From the NCBI GenBank assembly GCA_948470475.1, contig OX419337.1, forward strand, positions 36,115,832 to 36,179,831: DNA of 64,000 bases. Direction: 5' to 3'. Made by a program: the position numbers and the translations under genes. This DNA comes from Galaxea fascicularis (lineage: Eukaryota; Cnidaria; Anthozoa; Scleractinia; Euphylliidae). Under the pieces are notes generated by a model, which worked only from the letters and a program-made list of their open reading frames with translations, ran no database searches and had not been told where the DNA came from. Numbering within the stretch: position 1 is the first letter of the stretch; each line of letters opens with the position of its first letter. Shown here piece after piece: positions 50,645 through 63,755 of this stretch.

Positions 50645-53600
50645 GTTCTTTGGGGTTTTTTTTTTTTTTTTGCAATCATTGAAGTACTGAACATCTTACT
50701 ATTTTCGTTTTATCTGTAATGGTGTGTCAGTCTCAAGTTACCTTTATTATTCTAAGCTTTATTATTTAGTGCAACTTGAAAGAGGTTTCGTTGGCTGCCA
50801 TAATTCAAACCGCCTCTTCATTTTACAACATTGAGACTGCAATTCTCTCATTTTAATGAAAGTGCTGGCTTAATTCCCATCTCAAGATCAATCTAATTTT
50901 ATTCAGTAAATTTTGTTAAAAAATCAAAAAGGAAATGTCTTTATCTTTTCAAGGAAAACGAGTTAACTTCGTCGTATTTACTCAGTACACTTTGCTTTTC
51001 ATGCAGCATTTCCCTCGATCTAAAAGTTCCCCCCTCCAAATTTAATTTCCTTGATTATTCCTCGCAACTGAAAGAGAGATTTAAACCACATCTTTGTCGC
51101 AATCCACTAGAAGAACTTAATTTATAAAGGGCTTATAGTTTTACACATTTTGACGGCGTTTCAAGGAAGAGCTTTTCACAGAAAGCAAGCCAAACAGTGA
51201 TAACGCTACATCAAAGCTCAATTGAAGTTGCTAAATTGCTCAAGGCAATTCATTTTTAGCGCTCCCTAATAATAGCAAGTCTTTTTCTAATAGCACGTGA
51301 AAATTACGGTTAAAAATACCAAGGTTTTTATGGGTTTCTTCACCTTGATTTTCAGAGCTAACAAATAACGCCGTCTGTTTATTCCACCCCTGTGAAAAAC
51401 TAATTTCGCAAACAACGCCTTTTGTTTAACTGAGCGTAGAGAGTGATTTGATTTTAAACATGCACTGTCCAAACTATCCATTAATATGTTTCTTCCTAGG
51501 TTATATCTACAACAGCGAGGATTTGAGGCGGTCAAACTCCATGGATAATCGGCCATCACTGAAACACGAGCACAAGACTAGACTTTATTCTAAATAGCCC
51601 TTGCATGCACTTAGCGGGGATGGCTTTACAATTCCAAATGCGTAAAACTTCATTAGGTTGTATACCAAACAAGATAGCTATAAACTGAACTGATCCGAAC
51701 GTTTTGTATTTGTAGACACAGACACAGGTGCATTGTAGATAAAAACAACCCCATCTATATTTGATAAAAAGCGCAACTTCAAAAGAGCGAAGCCCAGACT
51801 GTTCGCCGCACTGGCATTGCGAAAAACCACGCTATGTATTATTCAAAATTTACGTAACTTTCCTTCGCTTTACAAGCCGACGAATTTCCTCCCTCTAATT
51901 TGTTGAAACAATTTTGCATTACATTTTCAAATGTTTTTTTTTATTCTCGTGCTTTCAGCTGCTGGAAATGTTGAAAAATGACTGATGAAATAAAAATTTT
52001 AAAAACTACAAAACGTGTTACTAATGTCTTTCAATGCTCTGGAGAAAACCTTTTTCAATAAACAAGAAACGTCCAACCTTTGGGAACATTAATTAATCCT
52101 GGAATATTAACTCCAAAAATTTAGTTTTAAGTTGATCACATCGTCGCCATCGATCCCTCCTTTCCATGGTTGCATGACTTGAAACCCATAACTGCGTCTA
52201 TTTGAGAAAAAAACGAAACAGCTGATTTTGGTAGCCGAGAATATGTGCATTTCTGATAGCCTGTGACATAAAATCCGAGTTAATATCATGGTTTTTTGAG
52301 CGAAATGTCAACTAAAAGATTCATAGCTCACTGGGGAACTATCGCGTAATTAATTTTGATTTAGGAGGGCTAGGCAACTATGTTCATACAAAAAGAAATT
52401 TAAACGAGGAAGTTTGGAAAGCCACCATATGCTTGAAAAGTCGGGAAATATAACTTAAATATTCAGCCGAAGAACTGGTGCGAGTGGAGCACTTGTATTA
52501 GTTCATACAGACATGTTTTTAGCAAAAAGTCACGGTCTTATAAACGTCTTATTCAAACTGAATACTTTGCTTAAAATTTTCCCGTTCCGTCTTTTTGTTA
52601 AGTGCGATTTAAATGCCTAAGCCGAAGCGCACCGAGTGCGTATGAGTCTTCTTCTTTTCCAGCTTTGCAGATGGCTGCCGCTAAAGACGCGATCATTGAA
52701 ATCAGGCTTTGCATGTCACTGAACAATATTTTTGCTTCGTACTGTGGATTTGCTTAGACAAGGTGGTTTTATTTGGAAGCTGTGGTGGGATTAAGTCCCC
52801 AAATGTCAATGCGCGGGAGCGGATTAAATGGAGCTGAGAAGAAACACTTCACCACGGTCTATTGTGAAGTACAATGTAGTCTGGCTACGTTTTGACTGTT
52901 TGAAAATAAAACTATCTTCAAACGTGGTTATTCCGCTTTTAGGCGCTTTCCAAACGTTGTTTACATACATTGGTCAGTGGGAAGGCAATTTTTGTGCGTT
53001 ATTCTTACTTCGAAAGGTGAATAAATTTCTGTATTTTTACTGTGTCATTACCAGCTAAATCCATTTCATCCTATAAAAAGCTTGAGCTCCCATATAAACT
53101 GTTTGTAATTTTAAAGGAATATCAAGGAAGGCTTTAGCCGAATTTAATAAAAATAAAACATGTTATAAGGCCATGCAGAGCGCATGGAATTCATACTGAA
53201 ATAAAAAAAAGAGTTCTTTCTTTTTGTCTCTGTGATTAAGAAAATTTTACAATACATCATTTGGAACACAGTGGTTGCTATATAATAGAGTTAATTTGTA
53301 CGGCGCAGCTTCTCAGATCGGAGCAATGATGAAAAACCATCCCAGCTCTTGTTTGCTAAATCCTATTTAATTTCACGACAGGGACATACCTCTGTTTTAT
53401 TTCATATGGTTCACTCCCGTGTTTTTAAAGTAACGTGTGAAAAATTACCAGCCGTAATTTTCAAAGTCGTTATTTCCAAACACATTGTTAAACACCTTTT
53501 GCAAGATGGATGTAAAGTGTTGCTCTCGAAAAGCATTTTTGGTCATAAAGTGAGTGTAATTTTCCGCTTCTTTCATACGAGAGGCCACGTTGTATTCCCA

Positions 53601-55444
53601 GCCAAATATGCAAACGATGAGGTTCTTGGTTTCCGTTTTTGAAATTTGAGAGACCTTGAGTTAACTTATGCAAACCTCTTCCCTCAAAAAGCTTTTGCAA
53701 ACCACACAAATATTTATAAATGCCTCATTGCAGTCTTATCAATTATCTTGTCATGCAGAAACTTAGGCTGTGGTACGTTTCGATACGGAGACTGACCTGT
53801 TTTGAATCAGGAGGCGATTACGGCCATTGTGTTGTGTGTATGTGTATGATTTTCTATTGAAGATGAACTTTAAGCCGGCTTCTTTTGTGCATAACCAACG
53901 CCTCGCTTCACGGTGAAAGTGCTGCTAAAGATAGCTTTCAGTTTAATGGTACAATAGAGTTTCGATCACACGCTCAAAAAGACAACAGATCTTGCTCAGC
54001 ATAGCAAAAAAGGTTCCTATGGAGAAGCACTCGATCGTCAATAGGTTTCATTTGAATACAAAAACTGGACTTTGAAAACTTAGGGATATATTTGTATTAC
54101 AATAGTTTGGACCACAAAAGTAAACAGACGAGAACAGCTCTATCTAGGATGCACGTAGGGGTGTTGATATTTCTGATATTATTGACTCGCTCGCCCAATT
54201 TGTTTTCCAGATACCCCAAAATAGCGTGATCTAGCTAGATCAAGATACTATAATATTTTTCTCCATGGCTATGTCTGACTACTTCCAAAGTGCATTCTTT
54301 GTGTTTTTTCTCATGCAAATTAGAGTTAATCTAAGTTCAAATAACACAACGGTATGGTGAAAATGGCCTACGGCTACCACGCAACCAATAAAACGAGCAA
54401 TTATTGAATTAATGCCACAATTCTAAAAACCGCTGAAGACATGAACTGAATACAAACTAAATCACGAAAGCCATTACCGAGTTGTTCTTTTGCAGTATTT
54501 CATCCGACGTGTAGCTGAATGTTTTTAACTAAACCACGGAATAACAAAGTTTTCAAGTGAAAGCTCAGAAAACGACGGTGCTGAGTGTTCGCGATACAAG
54601 ACAAAAGGCTACGTGAATAGAACTCGCTTTGTGATTGGTTCTCTAGTAGGCCTGAATTTGGTGATAACAAGAAACTTCGAAAGTAAACAGCTTTATTTTC
54701 TGATTCTTAGCGTGGGAACCTAGCGTTTTTTTTTTTTTTTTTTTTCTCATGTGGACCTACAATTTTTACAGACGATTTTCTATAAACGCCGCCAAAGTGG
54801 CATCTGGCCATAAATCAACGAGCAAACGTCTTCGCCCGCTTTTACCACGCACGAGCGCAAGTTTCACTGAGTTGTCTTTACCACATTTTGCCGAAAGCTA
54901 ATACTTTCGTTTTCTTCAAGGCAAATCAAAACTAATGTTTTTCTTGGTAAAAAAGTATATAGTTTGGTTGTATCATTTGGCCATGATATTCCACGATATG
55001 CACCCTAGTTCAGAAAGAGGATCATGAATCAGGAGGGAAACAACGAATTATCTTCTGCCTTCTGAGGTTTTTAGGAACTGTTTTTTCTCTTCGCTTTGAT
55101 TCTGTTTCCATGCGCCAGCTTAAAGGAGGAGAAAGTACCATAGCAAGTGTAAGCTGGAAACACATTTTGGCTTTTTGTTGAAAGGTCTATCAATTATTGT
55201 TGGTCTTATCCCACATGTTGGGGATCTAATTACACGAATAATGCCAATAAGCAGGAGCAATAAGTCAATCGTCTGTATCTGGAGATAGATTTTCTGTTTT
55301 AATTACTGCAAAACAAACTACTACGAAGTTTTTAACTGGAAGCATTCTCATAGGTCCAGCACATTAAAGCTTTTTGTATATATCCACTGTTTTAAATATA
55401 TTTGCATCATGTAGTTAAATGTCCTTTAAAGATAGGGTTTTCCC
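50645..55444. other. Non-coding region downstream of the bHLH gene
   Basis: AT-rich with several A/T homopolymers; no exon with recognisable homology on either strand. If the bHLH gene uses the donor at 50488, this stretch is at least partly its intron or 3' region. Open frames at 53349-53642 (+) and 53488-53709 (-) overlap and show no family motif. Confidence 0.5.
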
Positions 55445-55647
55445 GTGACACAAGGTTCAACAATTGTTGATCAACAATAAAAAAAATACAGCACTTCTTC
55501 AACAAAATGTTGAACAGTGTACCACAGCAACATGTTGAACGTAGTTGAACGAAAATACAGACAAGTTGCTACAACATCTTTCAATCCTTTGTTTAGAAAC
55601 AAATGTTGCACGATCTTCGATCTTCAGGATCTTGAACCGTGTGTCAC
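55445..55647. mobile_element. 203-bp MITE
   Basis: Ends GTGACACAAGGTTCAA and TTGAACCGTGTGTCAC are inverted copies with one mismatch; the interior has further CAACA/TGTTG palindromes and no ORF. Confidence 0.65.
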
Positions 55648-55699
55648 AAACTTTAGTCTGAGTTTACTTAATCATATCATAAATTACCAAAAAAAGGTT

Positions 55700-57189
55700 T
55701 CAGCGCCTTTTTAAGTTAATGGAGTTCTGTCTGATTGGTTACCTGTCGTTTGTGGAGTTCCCCAAGGTAGTCTCCTGGGACCACTTTTATTTAACATATT
55801 TATTAATGACTTGAACTTTGTTGCTCGAATTGCCTCCTTGCGTCTCTATGCTGATGACACTACAACATACATTTCAGCTACCAACGTTACTGACGTTACA
55901 ACATTGGAACTTTGTTTTAATCAGGATCTTCGGAAACTATCTTTAACCTAATCCAGGATTAGCGTAAACTTTGGTTCCAGTTTTTCACTTTTGGATGAAA
56001 GTTGTTTCCGCTGCTTTTTGTTTTTCAGGATTGACTTCCCCTAATCTAAAATTTTGCAGAACACCAGCTTTTACCAACGTTTGGGGATAGAGAAATAACC
56101 TCCTTGATTAATGTTTAATCTTGAATTAGCATTAATCGGTTTTCGAACGACTGGGCCCTGGTTTTCTTCCAATTATCTGAAAGTAAACCATACCAAAACT
56201 CAAGCCATGATTTTGGAAAATTTCAACTACGAACCTATCCTTAGTATTGACAATTCTACTACTGAATTTAAAAGCTTTCTGGAGATCCTTGGTGTCCACA
56301 TCGACAATAAGCTCTCCTTCAAGGCCCACGTATCAGCCATCTTAAAGAAGGTCTATGCTAAAACCGGAGTTCTGAGGCGATTAAAGAGACTGGTGCCAAC
56401 TGAAGTTTCTCTAATTTTGTATAAGGCTTATATTTTACCCCATCTGGAATACTGCAGCCCACTTTTATTAGGAATAAACAGAACCCTAGCTAACAAACTT
56501 GAAGCTGCTACTCATTATGCATCGAAGACCCTCTTAAATATCGGAAATGACTTGGATTACAACTCTATACTGGCCCTAGCAGCAATGAAATCTTTGGAAT
56601 TTAGACGATATGAACAACCACTTTCATTACTATACAGATGTGTTAAGGGAAATGGGCCTAGTTATATTTCTGATTTCTTTAAGTTCCGTCTCTCGCATTA
56701 TAACTTAATGGAAGGAGGTTGTAACCTTGTTCAGCCTTCCTACGACAATCAATATTTCCATAATTCTTTTACAAGTTTCTTAATTCTTTTTATAAGTTTA
56801 CTCATCTATGGAATAAGCTACCTACTTATGTTAAACAGTCACCCAACTTAGCCGGGCGCATTTCATAAAGATTTGGAGTCTGTTAATCTTTTAAATTTAA
56901 GGACCAGCTGTCTATGCAATTACTGTCAATCATAAATTTGTAATACTTGTCACTTATAGGCTTGATCTGTACGTGTTTACAACTTGATGATTATTATCTA
57001 GCTTGTTGGAAAGTTGGATAGCTTGTAAATAGTTAACAATTTCATGTATGTATCCTTTATTTAATTCTTATTATTGATATTATTCATTTAATTTTATATC
57101 TTAGTTTTTATTTTAGTCTTGCGTTTTATACATGAGCCCTTGGCTCGGATACCGAGGGCAACCTCAATCCCACGCAATGACTTTAATAA

Positions 57190-57231
<42 letters not shown>

Positions 57232-57232
57232 C
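55700..57232 (+). mobile_element. Non-LTR retrotransposon (LINE) relic, RT part and 3' tail
   Basis: From 55727 the frame shows the RT core [20 protein letters not shown] and the active-site box LYADDTT. After an insert at about 55945-56160 the frame resumes with WFSSNYLKVNHTKTQAM and runs through VRR-like thumb and C-terminal segments (LGVHIDNKLSFKAH, LVPTEVSLILYKAYILPHLEYCSPL) to about 56850. The 3' end has a small hairpin (GCCCTTGGCTCGGATACCGA) and a (TTGA)n tail at 57185-57232, as in cnidarian LINEs of the CR1/L2/jockey-like group. 5' truncated: no endonuclease domain, so inactive. Confidence 0.8.
55945..56160. mobile_element. MITE-like insert splitting the LINE reverse transcriptase
   Basis: RT reading stops after [13 protein letters not shown] and resumes about 210 bp later. 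The insert begins near TAATCCAGGATTAGCGTAAA and ends near GTTTAATCTTGAATTAGC...GGGCCCTGG, with loosely inverted ends. Exact ends and target duplication are unclear. Confidence 0.5.
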
Positions 57233-57689
57233 ACATCAGAATTTGAGACAATCTGACACATGGGCACTTTGTAGCCATGGCTATGGACGCCCGGTCCTAT
57301 TGTTCTAAGCAGGTGGACTCCTTTCCAGTATTGAGTTCAAACTTGAAATTTATTTTTAAAAAATAGGCGCTTCCATTTGAGATTGATATTGGACATAAAA
57401 AGCGAAAGTCATAGAGAAAAAAAGAATCGTAAAGCCCGATCGAAAGACTTTGAAGGGGGAACGGCTTCAAAAAACGTCCATCTGGTTTGGCAAGTGCCAT
57501 CAGTGCAAAAATTGTCACACCCATTTAAAACTGAAAGAGGGTCCCCTATACCACTTTGAAAAATTCGTTCACGTAAAAATATTGAGACTGTTCACGGGTC
57601 ACGGATAATTCCCAAAATTCGTTCACGTTCACGCAAAAATCAAATATGGACAATCACTAATCACGAATAAATAGAAAAACCTAAATCAC

Positions 57690-57975
57690 GTTAAATAATA
57701 ATAATAATAATAATTTAGTCTTGTATAGCGCAGCAAATCATAGGTAGATGCTCTTGTATTGATATGTATAAAACAAATAAATAGAATACAAAATAACTAC
57801 CTAAATAATTTATAGGTCAAAGGCAATCTTAAAAAGATGAGTCTTAAGAAGTTTCTTAAAAGAGTTAATGCTAGTGGCGGATCTAATCACCTTTGGAAGA
57901 TTGTTCCAAAGTGCAGGTGCGGCTACAGAGAAGCTGTGATCACCAAGCGTGCGTAGGGTTTTTATCTTGGGTTGT
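57690..57975 (-). pseudogene. LINE 3'-end fragment
   Basis: Minus-strand frame with the RT C-terminal signature of cnidarian LINEs (TLRTLGDHSFSVAAPALWNN, then LPKVIRS and FKKLLKTHLF) from about 57965 to 57800, followed by an (ATT)n tail at about 57694-57715. A degraded copy; it may be the 3' part of the minus-strand LINE at 60785-61310, separated by the foldback element. Confidence 0.7.
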
Positions 57976-58019
57976 TGCAGTGGAATCTCGCTAGTTGATC
58001 TTAAGTTATAATTACATTC

Positions 58020-60720
58020 GTTGATGATTTGATATAATAAATCCTGATTTCAAATCATGCGTTTATGATTTGATATTTAACAATTATTGGACAAGGTTGA
58101 GCAAAATATCGTGATTTGTCAGTGGCGAGCAGACACAAATCACGATATTTTGCGATAACCGAGTTTAATAATTGTTTTATCATTCGATCACCAAGTTTGT
58201 TTTGATCCTTTTTTTTGGGAAGCGGTAAGCGTGCGCTGCTGGCAGAAATCAATTGGTTTCCTTCTCAGTTAAATAATTTATTCTAGGGTGGTTACAATTG
58301 CGCATGAGCAGAATATTATTTGCAGCAAAAACGCATTTAGACGATATTACGCATGAGCAGATCATTATTTGTAGGCAGTTATTTGCAGGTCACGTGGTGG
58401 ACTCTCAGCTAATGAAAAGGGGGAAATATCTATCGAATGATAAAATAAATTATTATTTCAAATCATGTGTTGGTGATTTGATACAATAAACCCTGATTTC
58501 AACTGAATCATACAGCTATGATTTGATACAATAAATTATTATTTCAAATCATGTGTTGGTGATTTGATATAATAAACCCTGATTTCATATCATATGTTTA
58601 TGATTTGATACAATAAACCCTGATTTCAAATCATGCGGTTGTAATTTGATATAATAAATTATTATTTCAAACCATGTGTTGGTGGTTTGATATATAAAAT
58701 AAACCTGATTTCAAATCATAGCTTTATGATTTGGTATCCTGATTTCAAATCATATGTTTATGATTTGATATAATTAATCCTGATTTCAAATCCTGCTGTT
58801 TTTATTTAATTTCAAATCACGGACTTACTGATTTGAAATCATAGCTCAGTCATTGACTATTTGATGCCCAGCTGATGATGGTTAATTCAATCGCTTATAT
58901 TTTATTTGAAACCACCAAAAGCCTTATTTCATATAATAAATCTTTATTTGATATCAGTAAAACTATGATTTAATTTAATAAGTGATAAGTAACCGCAGCG
59001 CGTCCATGTGACGTGGCACGTGGGTTTACTAGCGCGGGAATAATCGCAAAGATGGAGACACAACCAGACCTGCTATCGAGGTGAAATGGGATTGGAAGGC
59101 CTACACGACTCCTGTTCGCGTGTTTGCCGCTTCTATCTCGGTTCTATTGACCGATTTAGCTTCTTGCTTGTTTTACGTGGGATAACACGGTGGTTTAGAG
59201 GATAGCATGATGGTGATGGTGATTGAAACAGCCATGTGTTTACATGTCGCATGTTATGTATTTTGATATCAAAGGTCATTTCAGGGTTTAAATTCTGCAT
59301 TTATCGCCTGTTTGTTTTGGCCCTTGTTGTTTCTGTTTAGCGACTGTGGTCCTTTATATGCCATCTGCCGGAAGCATTTTGTCTAGCTTTGGTTTGCCTC
59401 ATTTCAGTGCGTTCAGTGACAGAACAGCCTCTCTCTTGTTACAGTAACAACCCACATGTAAGAACCTACATTTTTCCATGTTTGGCAAAACGGGTTCTTA
59501 TATTTGGGGGTAGTTATTGGCAATTTAGGCTCAAATTAGGTTCTTAAGTTTTCAGTAGAAACCATTCCTGTACAAGCAGAAAAAATAGGTTTGGTCCTTT
59601 ATGATACAGCATTTATTTATAACTGTCTTGTCATGAGCCTTGTGCAAGACTAACTAAACAATTATATTCACTTTAAACAAAGCATCTTTTCAGAAATATT
59701 TGCATATAAAATATAATAATAAATGGAAAAGTAAAAAAATGCAAAAAAAGTCCTCTTGCCTTAATTTACTGGTCACATTCATTTTATGATGGAATTGTCA
59801 TAATTGATCATACTGCTACAGTATCCCATAACTCACATATGCTTGGCTAAACAGGTTCTTATATTCTGGGGTATAAAAATGGGAAATTTCTGCCAGCAGG
59901 TTCTTACACTGCTAGGTTCTTACACACGGGTTTTTACTGTTTTACTGCATCAAGGATAGGAATTTTGAGCCGCATAATATGATAATCTTTATCTTGCAGT
60001 GTTTGTACATTACCGGGCCCGGTTATTAGGTTTTGTAGCAAGACGTTGTGTTTCTTTTGCGACTATTCGTCTCTTTATCCTCTCTTTAGTGTTGTAGCTT
60101 CTTAGAGAGCAATGCAACACGTGAAATTGAGCGCTAAAATCCGCTTTAATTACGGCTGTGTGTTTGTCATCGTTTCGCTCCGCTCTGTAACTGCGGTTAT
60201 AGTATTTTGCTCTGTAACCGCGGTTACTGCCCTCTCGACGGAAAACTAGAAACCGCAGAAGCGATTGACCTCGACAGCTGGTCTGGTTGTGTCTCCATCT
60301 TTGCGATTACTCCCGCGCTTGTAAACCCACGTGTCAGGTCACATGGACGCGCTGCGGTTACTTATTACTTATTAAATTAAATCATGGTTTTACTGATATC
60401 AAATAAAGATTTATTATTTTGAAATAAGGCTTTTGGTGGTTTCAAATTATCCATTATCCGCAGGGCATCAAATAATCAATGATAGAGCTATGATTTCAAA
60501 TCAGTAAGTCCGTGATTTGAAATAAAAACAGTATGATTTGAAATCAGGATTTATTATATCAAATCATAAACACATGATTTGAAATCAGGATATATTATAT
60601 CAAATCACCAACACATGATTTGAAATAATAATTTATTATATCAAATCATCAACGCATGATTTGAAATCAGGATTTATTATATCATTAACAAATGATATCA
60701 TATCACAAAACATTATTTAG
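58020..60720. mobile_element. 2.7-kb foldback element with long inverted arms
   Basis: The inner arms (about 58800-59085 and 60255-60540) are inverted copies that include CAGCGCGTCCATGTGACGTG-like and GGAGACACAACCAGACC segments. Outside them, both arms consist of tandem ~38-bp units TGATTTGATATAATAAATCC followed by TGATTTCAAATCATG, which are themselves palindromic; the left arm has more units. The ~1.17 kb centre (59086-60254) holds no ORF. A smaller palindrome, AAATATCGTGATTTGT against ACAAATCACGATATTT, is nested at 58080-58175. Confidence 0.75.
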
Positions 60721-60784
60721 TAAATAACGAAAAAAATTGAAAAAATTAAGCTAAATAATTTTTTTTACAAACGGCGCCCCATAG

Positions 60785-61310
60785 AACGTCCGCGTGTTTC
60801 CAGCTTTCAGGGAAGCATCCAGATTCTAGAGAGAGATTGATCATCTTTGTGAATGCTGGCAACAGGGCATCGAGACTTCAACGACAATTTGAATAGGCAT
60901 GGGATCATGACAACACGATTTCTTGTTCGACTTGGAAATTTAAGTTCTAACATCTTCTTCTGTAACCAGATGGAATGAGTCAGAACAAGACGTGAGAGAA
61001 ACACAGTCCGCAGGATGGAACTCATCTGATGGTACTGACATTAGGTGCGGCGGCGTCTAATTTGTCCCCAATGTCGTTGGCAAGTTGTCTGCTGTCATAG
61101 TAGCCTTGAAAATTTAACTCAGACTTATAACTGAATAGTGTTTTTGCTGATCTGAAGAGTTTTCGAGGGTTGTGGCTGTTTTCTTGACTAAAGTTCGTAA
61201 AATACTCTTTACGAGCTTTCTTCATCCCAAATGTTGCCTGATTTTTCTTTGCTTTATAAACTAGAAGGTCACATTCTAGTTTCGATCTCTTCCACTTTCT
61301 TTCTACGCGA
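60785..61310 (-). pseudogene. LINE fragment, endonuclease-RT linker region
   Basis: Minus-strand frames, shifted at least twice, read as the usual LINE linker and RT start: RRVERKWKRSKLECDLLVYK (61300-61240), KKARKEYFTNFSQENSHNPR, FRSAKTLF, SKSNKKSCCHDPMP (near 60900) and INLSLESGCFP (near 60820). Broken and truncated. Confidence 0.7.
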
Positions 61311-61499
61311 CGGCGTCACGAGAAAAAATAGTCCCAATGACGTTTCACGAAAAAAGTATAGGGGACCCTCAAAAAAAGCACTTTTAACACAAGCGTTTAC
61401 AGAAAACAGAAATTTATAAGAGTGGTTCCTTATATCTTTATTATTTGATCTTAATCAAAACGTCCATGTTTATGCGACTTAATTCATATTATGTTAATG

Positions 61500-61813
61500 A
61501 ACCTCAATTCATTATTTAACATTAGCGGAAGGAGAAAAAAATTAGCAATCCTTATGTATCACGATAAAATTGTAAACAATAAAGCTCCAGGTTATTCACA
61601 TCAACCTCTTCGAAAAAAGCAGCAGTGTTAACGGTGAACGAGAGAGTGAAAGTAGACTTCTGCTACCCAAATTTACTGAATACCGAGTTTGCTAAAAGCA
61701 GCAATTTTTCTTTTGTTGGGGCAAAAATATGGAACGCCATCCCATATCATATTAGAACTGCTCCAACTCTCTCTGCTTTTAAGAAACAAATAATGGTCTC
61801 GTCGTCCTTTTAA
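61500..61813 (+). pseudogene. LINE C-terminal fragment
   Basis: Plus-strand remnants of an RT C-terminus: YDKIVNNKAPGY (about 61560) and, after a frame break, KVDFCYPNLLNTEFAKSSNF then FVGAKIWNAIPYHIRTAPTL and FKKQI before a stop at 61811. Typical end of cnidarian non-LTR elements. Confidence 0.65.
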
Positions 61814-62442
61814 TATTGTACGTATTTATTCTCTTTGTTGTCTGATGGATGAGTTATATTGCTTTCCCACGGGACACATCGGTGGAAGGCGAGCGCTTTC
61901 ACCACGGCGCCAACTCCCCTCAAAAAAGCGAATTGAAATAACCGAAGAGCTGTTAAATTGTTGCCTGAGGCATAACTTAGCCAACAGAATTATCCAGCAA
62001 ATACTTGTATTCAATTTTTCGAGTATCACAGTAGCGGATTTTTATTTTCGTGTATACACGTCTGCGCCGGCTTTGGTATTAGATTACCTAATAGCCTAAT
62101 TACCGACCTTCAGTGGCACTTAAGTCAAGAGCTTTCCTTTTGCCAGGTGACGCTGCGATTTTTTGAATGGGCTGTGGTGGGTTACGCAGTTTAGAGCATT
62201 CTGATAAAGAGAAGACGAGTTTTCTTATTATTATTATTATTATTTATACATAGTTACTGGCAAAGTTGGCCCTGTGAGTTACAATGCTCACAGAGAGGGC
62301 TCACTTCGAAAATGAAAATTATTTAGAAATGACATAAAACTAGATTGGGCCAGAAACGGCAGAGAAAAACAAATACAAAAAGCACCTACACACACAAAAG
62401 GTAAACAGATGAAAAAAAGAGCTGGCAGGTGGAACGCACACT

Positions 62443-62470
62443 ATCAGGAGCCCATAAATTTATGGGCTCC
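62443..62470. other. 26-bp perfect palindrome
   Basis: AGGAGCCCATAAA and TTTATGGGCTCCT abut without a spacer, inside decayed repeat DNA (62200-62560) with an (ATT)n run at about 62226. Confidence 0.6.
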
Positions 62471-62589
62471 TAACACTATTAAGCGTTTCTACTGAAATCT
62501 CATAGATTCACTTATATAGGACTGGGCATGAAAAAACAAGTCACTATTTTGTTTTAGCCGTGAAGAGAGCACCAAACAGAAAAGCCGAA

Positions 62590-62800
62590 ATTACTTGTGA
62601 TTCAGACATAGTTCTGCTGCAAGTACGCAAGCAGAAGTTTAGTTCTGAAGGCATAACAGAGAGGACAGTCAAGAAGATAATGCTTCACAGTCTCTGCGTG
62701 AAAACCACATAAACACACTGGAGATTTTCTACGTTCTATTTTAAAAAGATAATAGTTAGGGACAAGCATCTAAACGCAGCCGAGTGTGAAAAATCGCACT
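62590..62800 (-). pseudogene. LINE fragment with terminal Cys-His motif
   Basis: Minus-strand frame NYYLFKIERRKSPVCLCGFH then AETVKHYLLDCPLC ending at a stop near 62600. This C-x-C ... H ... C arrangement closes many jockey/I-type LINE proteins. A frameshift lies just upstream (RLRLDACP in another frame). Confidence 0.7.
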
Positions 62801-62940
62801 TTTCTTGTCAATTGCAAAATTGTGAAGACTATTAATTAAAAATTTAATTTAAATTTTTAGGAAAGTACAGCTCGTTTGAAAGCACCTAATAGAATTGAGG
62901 TAAGGTATGTCTAAACTGATATCATTCCACAAATTAGTGG

Positions 62941-63305
62941 CCCCGTCCACACTTACGCGTTTTCGTATGAATCGAAACGCGTATTTTATTTTATTTTTTT
63001 CCGTTTTCGCCTTCCTTCCACAGTGGTACGATCGAAAACGGAGGCGTCTGTTTGCGAAAACGGAGGTTTTCCAAAACGCTCTCTAGAGTGAAGTTAAACG
63101 GAGGTTCAGCGTATTAGTGTGGACAGGCAAAAACGGAGGTTTTCGAAAACACTTACGTCACTGCTCATTTGCATGTCCCAGCTGGAATAGCTATTTCAGT
63201 CCAAGCATGCGTAGTGCAGAGAAAGTACAGTCAAGCAAAACTGGTGACTAAAACGAATGTTTTTATCCGTTTTCGGTGGTCTAGTGTGTACGGTGGAAAA
63301 CGCCA
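62941..63305. mobile_element. MITE-like repeat with CCGTCCACAC ends and AAAACGGAGG repeats
   Basis: Starts CCCCGTCCACACTTACGCGT, and AGTGTGGACAGGCAAAAACG recurs inverted inside; the right part reads TTTTCGGTGGTCTAGTGTGT. Several AACGGAGGTTTTC copies occur. No ORF. Confidence 0.5.
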
Positions 63306-63558
63306 CGTACACGGATTTGTGATTAGCTTTCGTTAGGTCTTCGTTAATATTGGGATGAATAGGGCGAAGGAGGTTCCAAGACTGGAGTGAGCTTGTACAA
63401 TGTTCTTTCACAGAAAATATTTATCGTCTTTAGGAACCACATGAAGGTGATTGTTTCCTGTATTCTCATGCTCTGTAGGCTTGACAAACTAAACGAGAAT
63501 TTAGATTTTGATAATCAAAGTTGACAAGTTGTTTTCCTTTTTTTCGTCGCGGTGTTTT

Positions 63559-63633
63559 CTATAAGAAATAGAAAACATGTTCTCCGTGTTTCTATCGAGT
63601 AATAGAAACACTCGTGAAAGTTTGGGAGAACTC

Positions 63634-63664
<31 letters not shown>

Positions 63665-63755
63665 CTTGTTCCCACAGCATTTCTCGTTCCCCCAATCTTC
63701 CACTCGTGTTTCTATAACTCGATAGAGACACGGTACATGTTTTCTATTTCTTAAG
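63559..63755. mobile_element. 197-bp MITE with ~50-bp inverted arms
   Basis: The left arm (AAGAAATAGAAAACATGT, then TCTATCGAGTAATAGAAACA) is repeated inverted at the right (AGAAATAGAAAACATGTACC in reverse complement). Flanked about 100-200 bp away by a ~75-bp direct repeat at 63368-63445 and 63764-63845 (GGTTCCAAGACTGGA-). Confidence 0.65.

Noticed and set aside
53349..53709. Overlapping open frames on both strands downstream of the bHLH gene
   Set aside because: Neither has a motif or splice context; opposite-strand overlap suggests chance.
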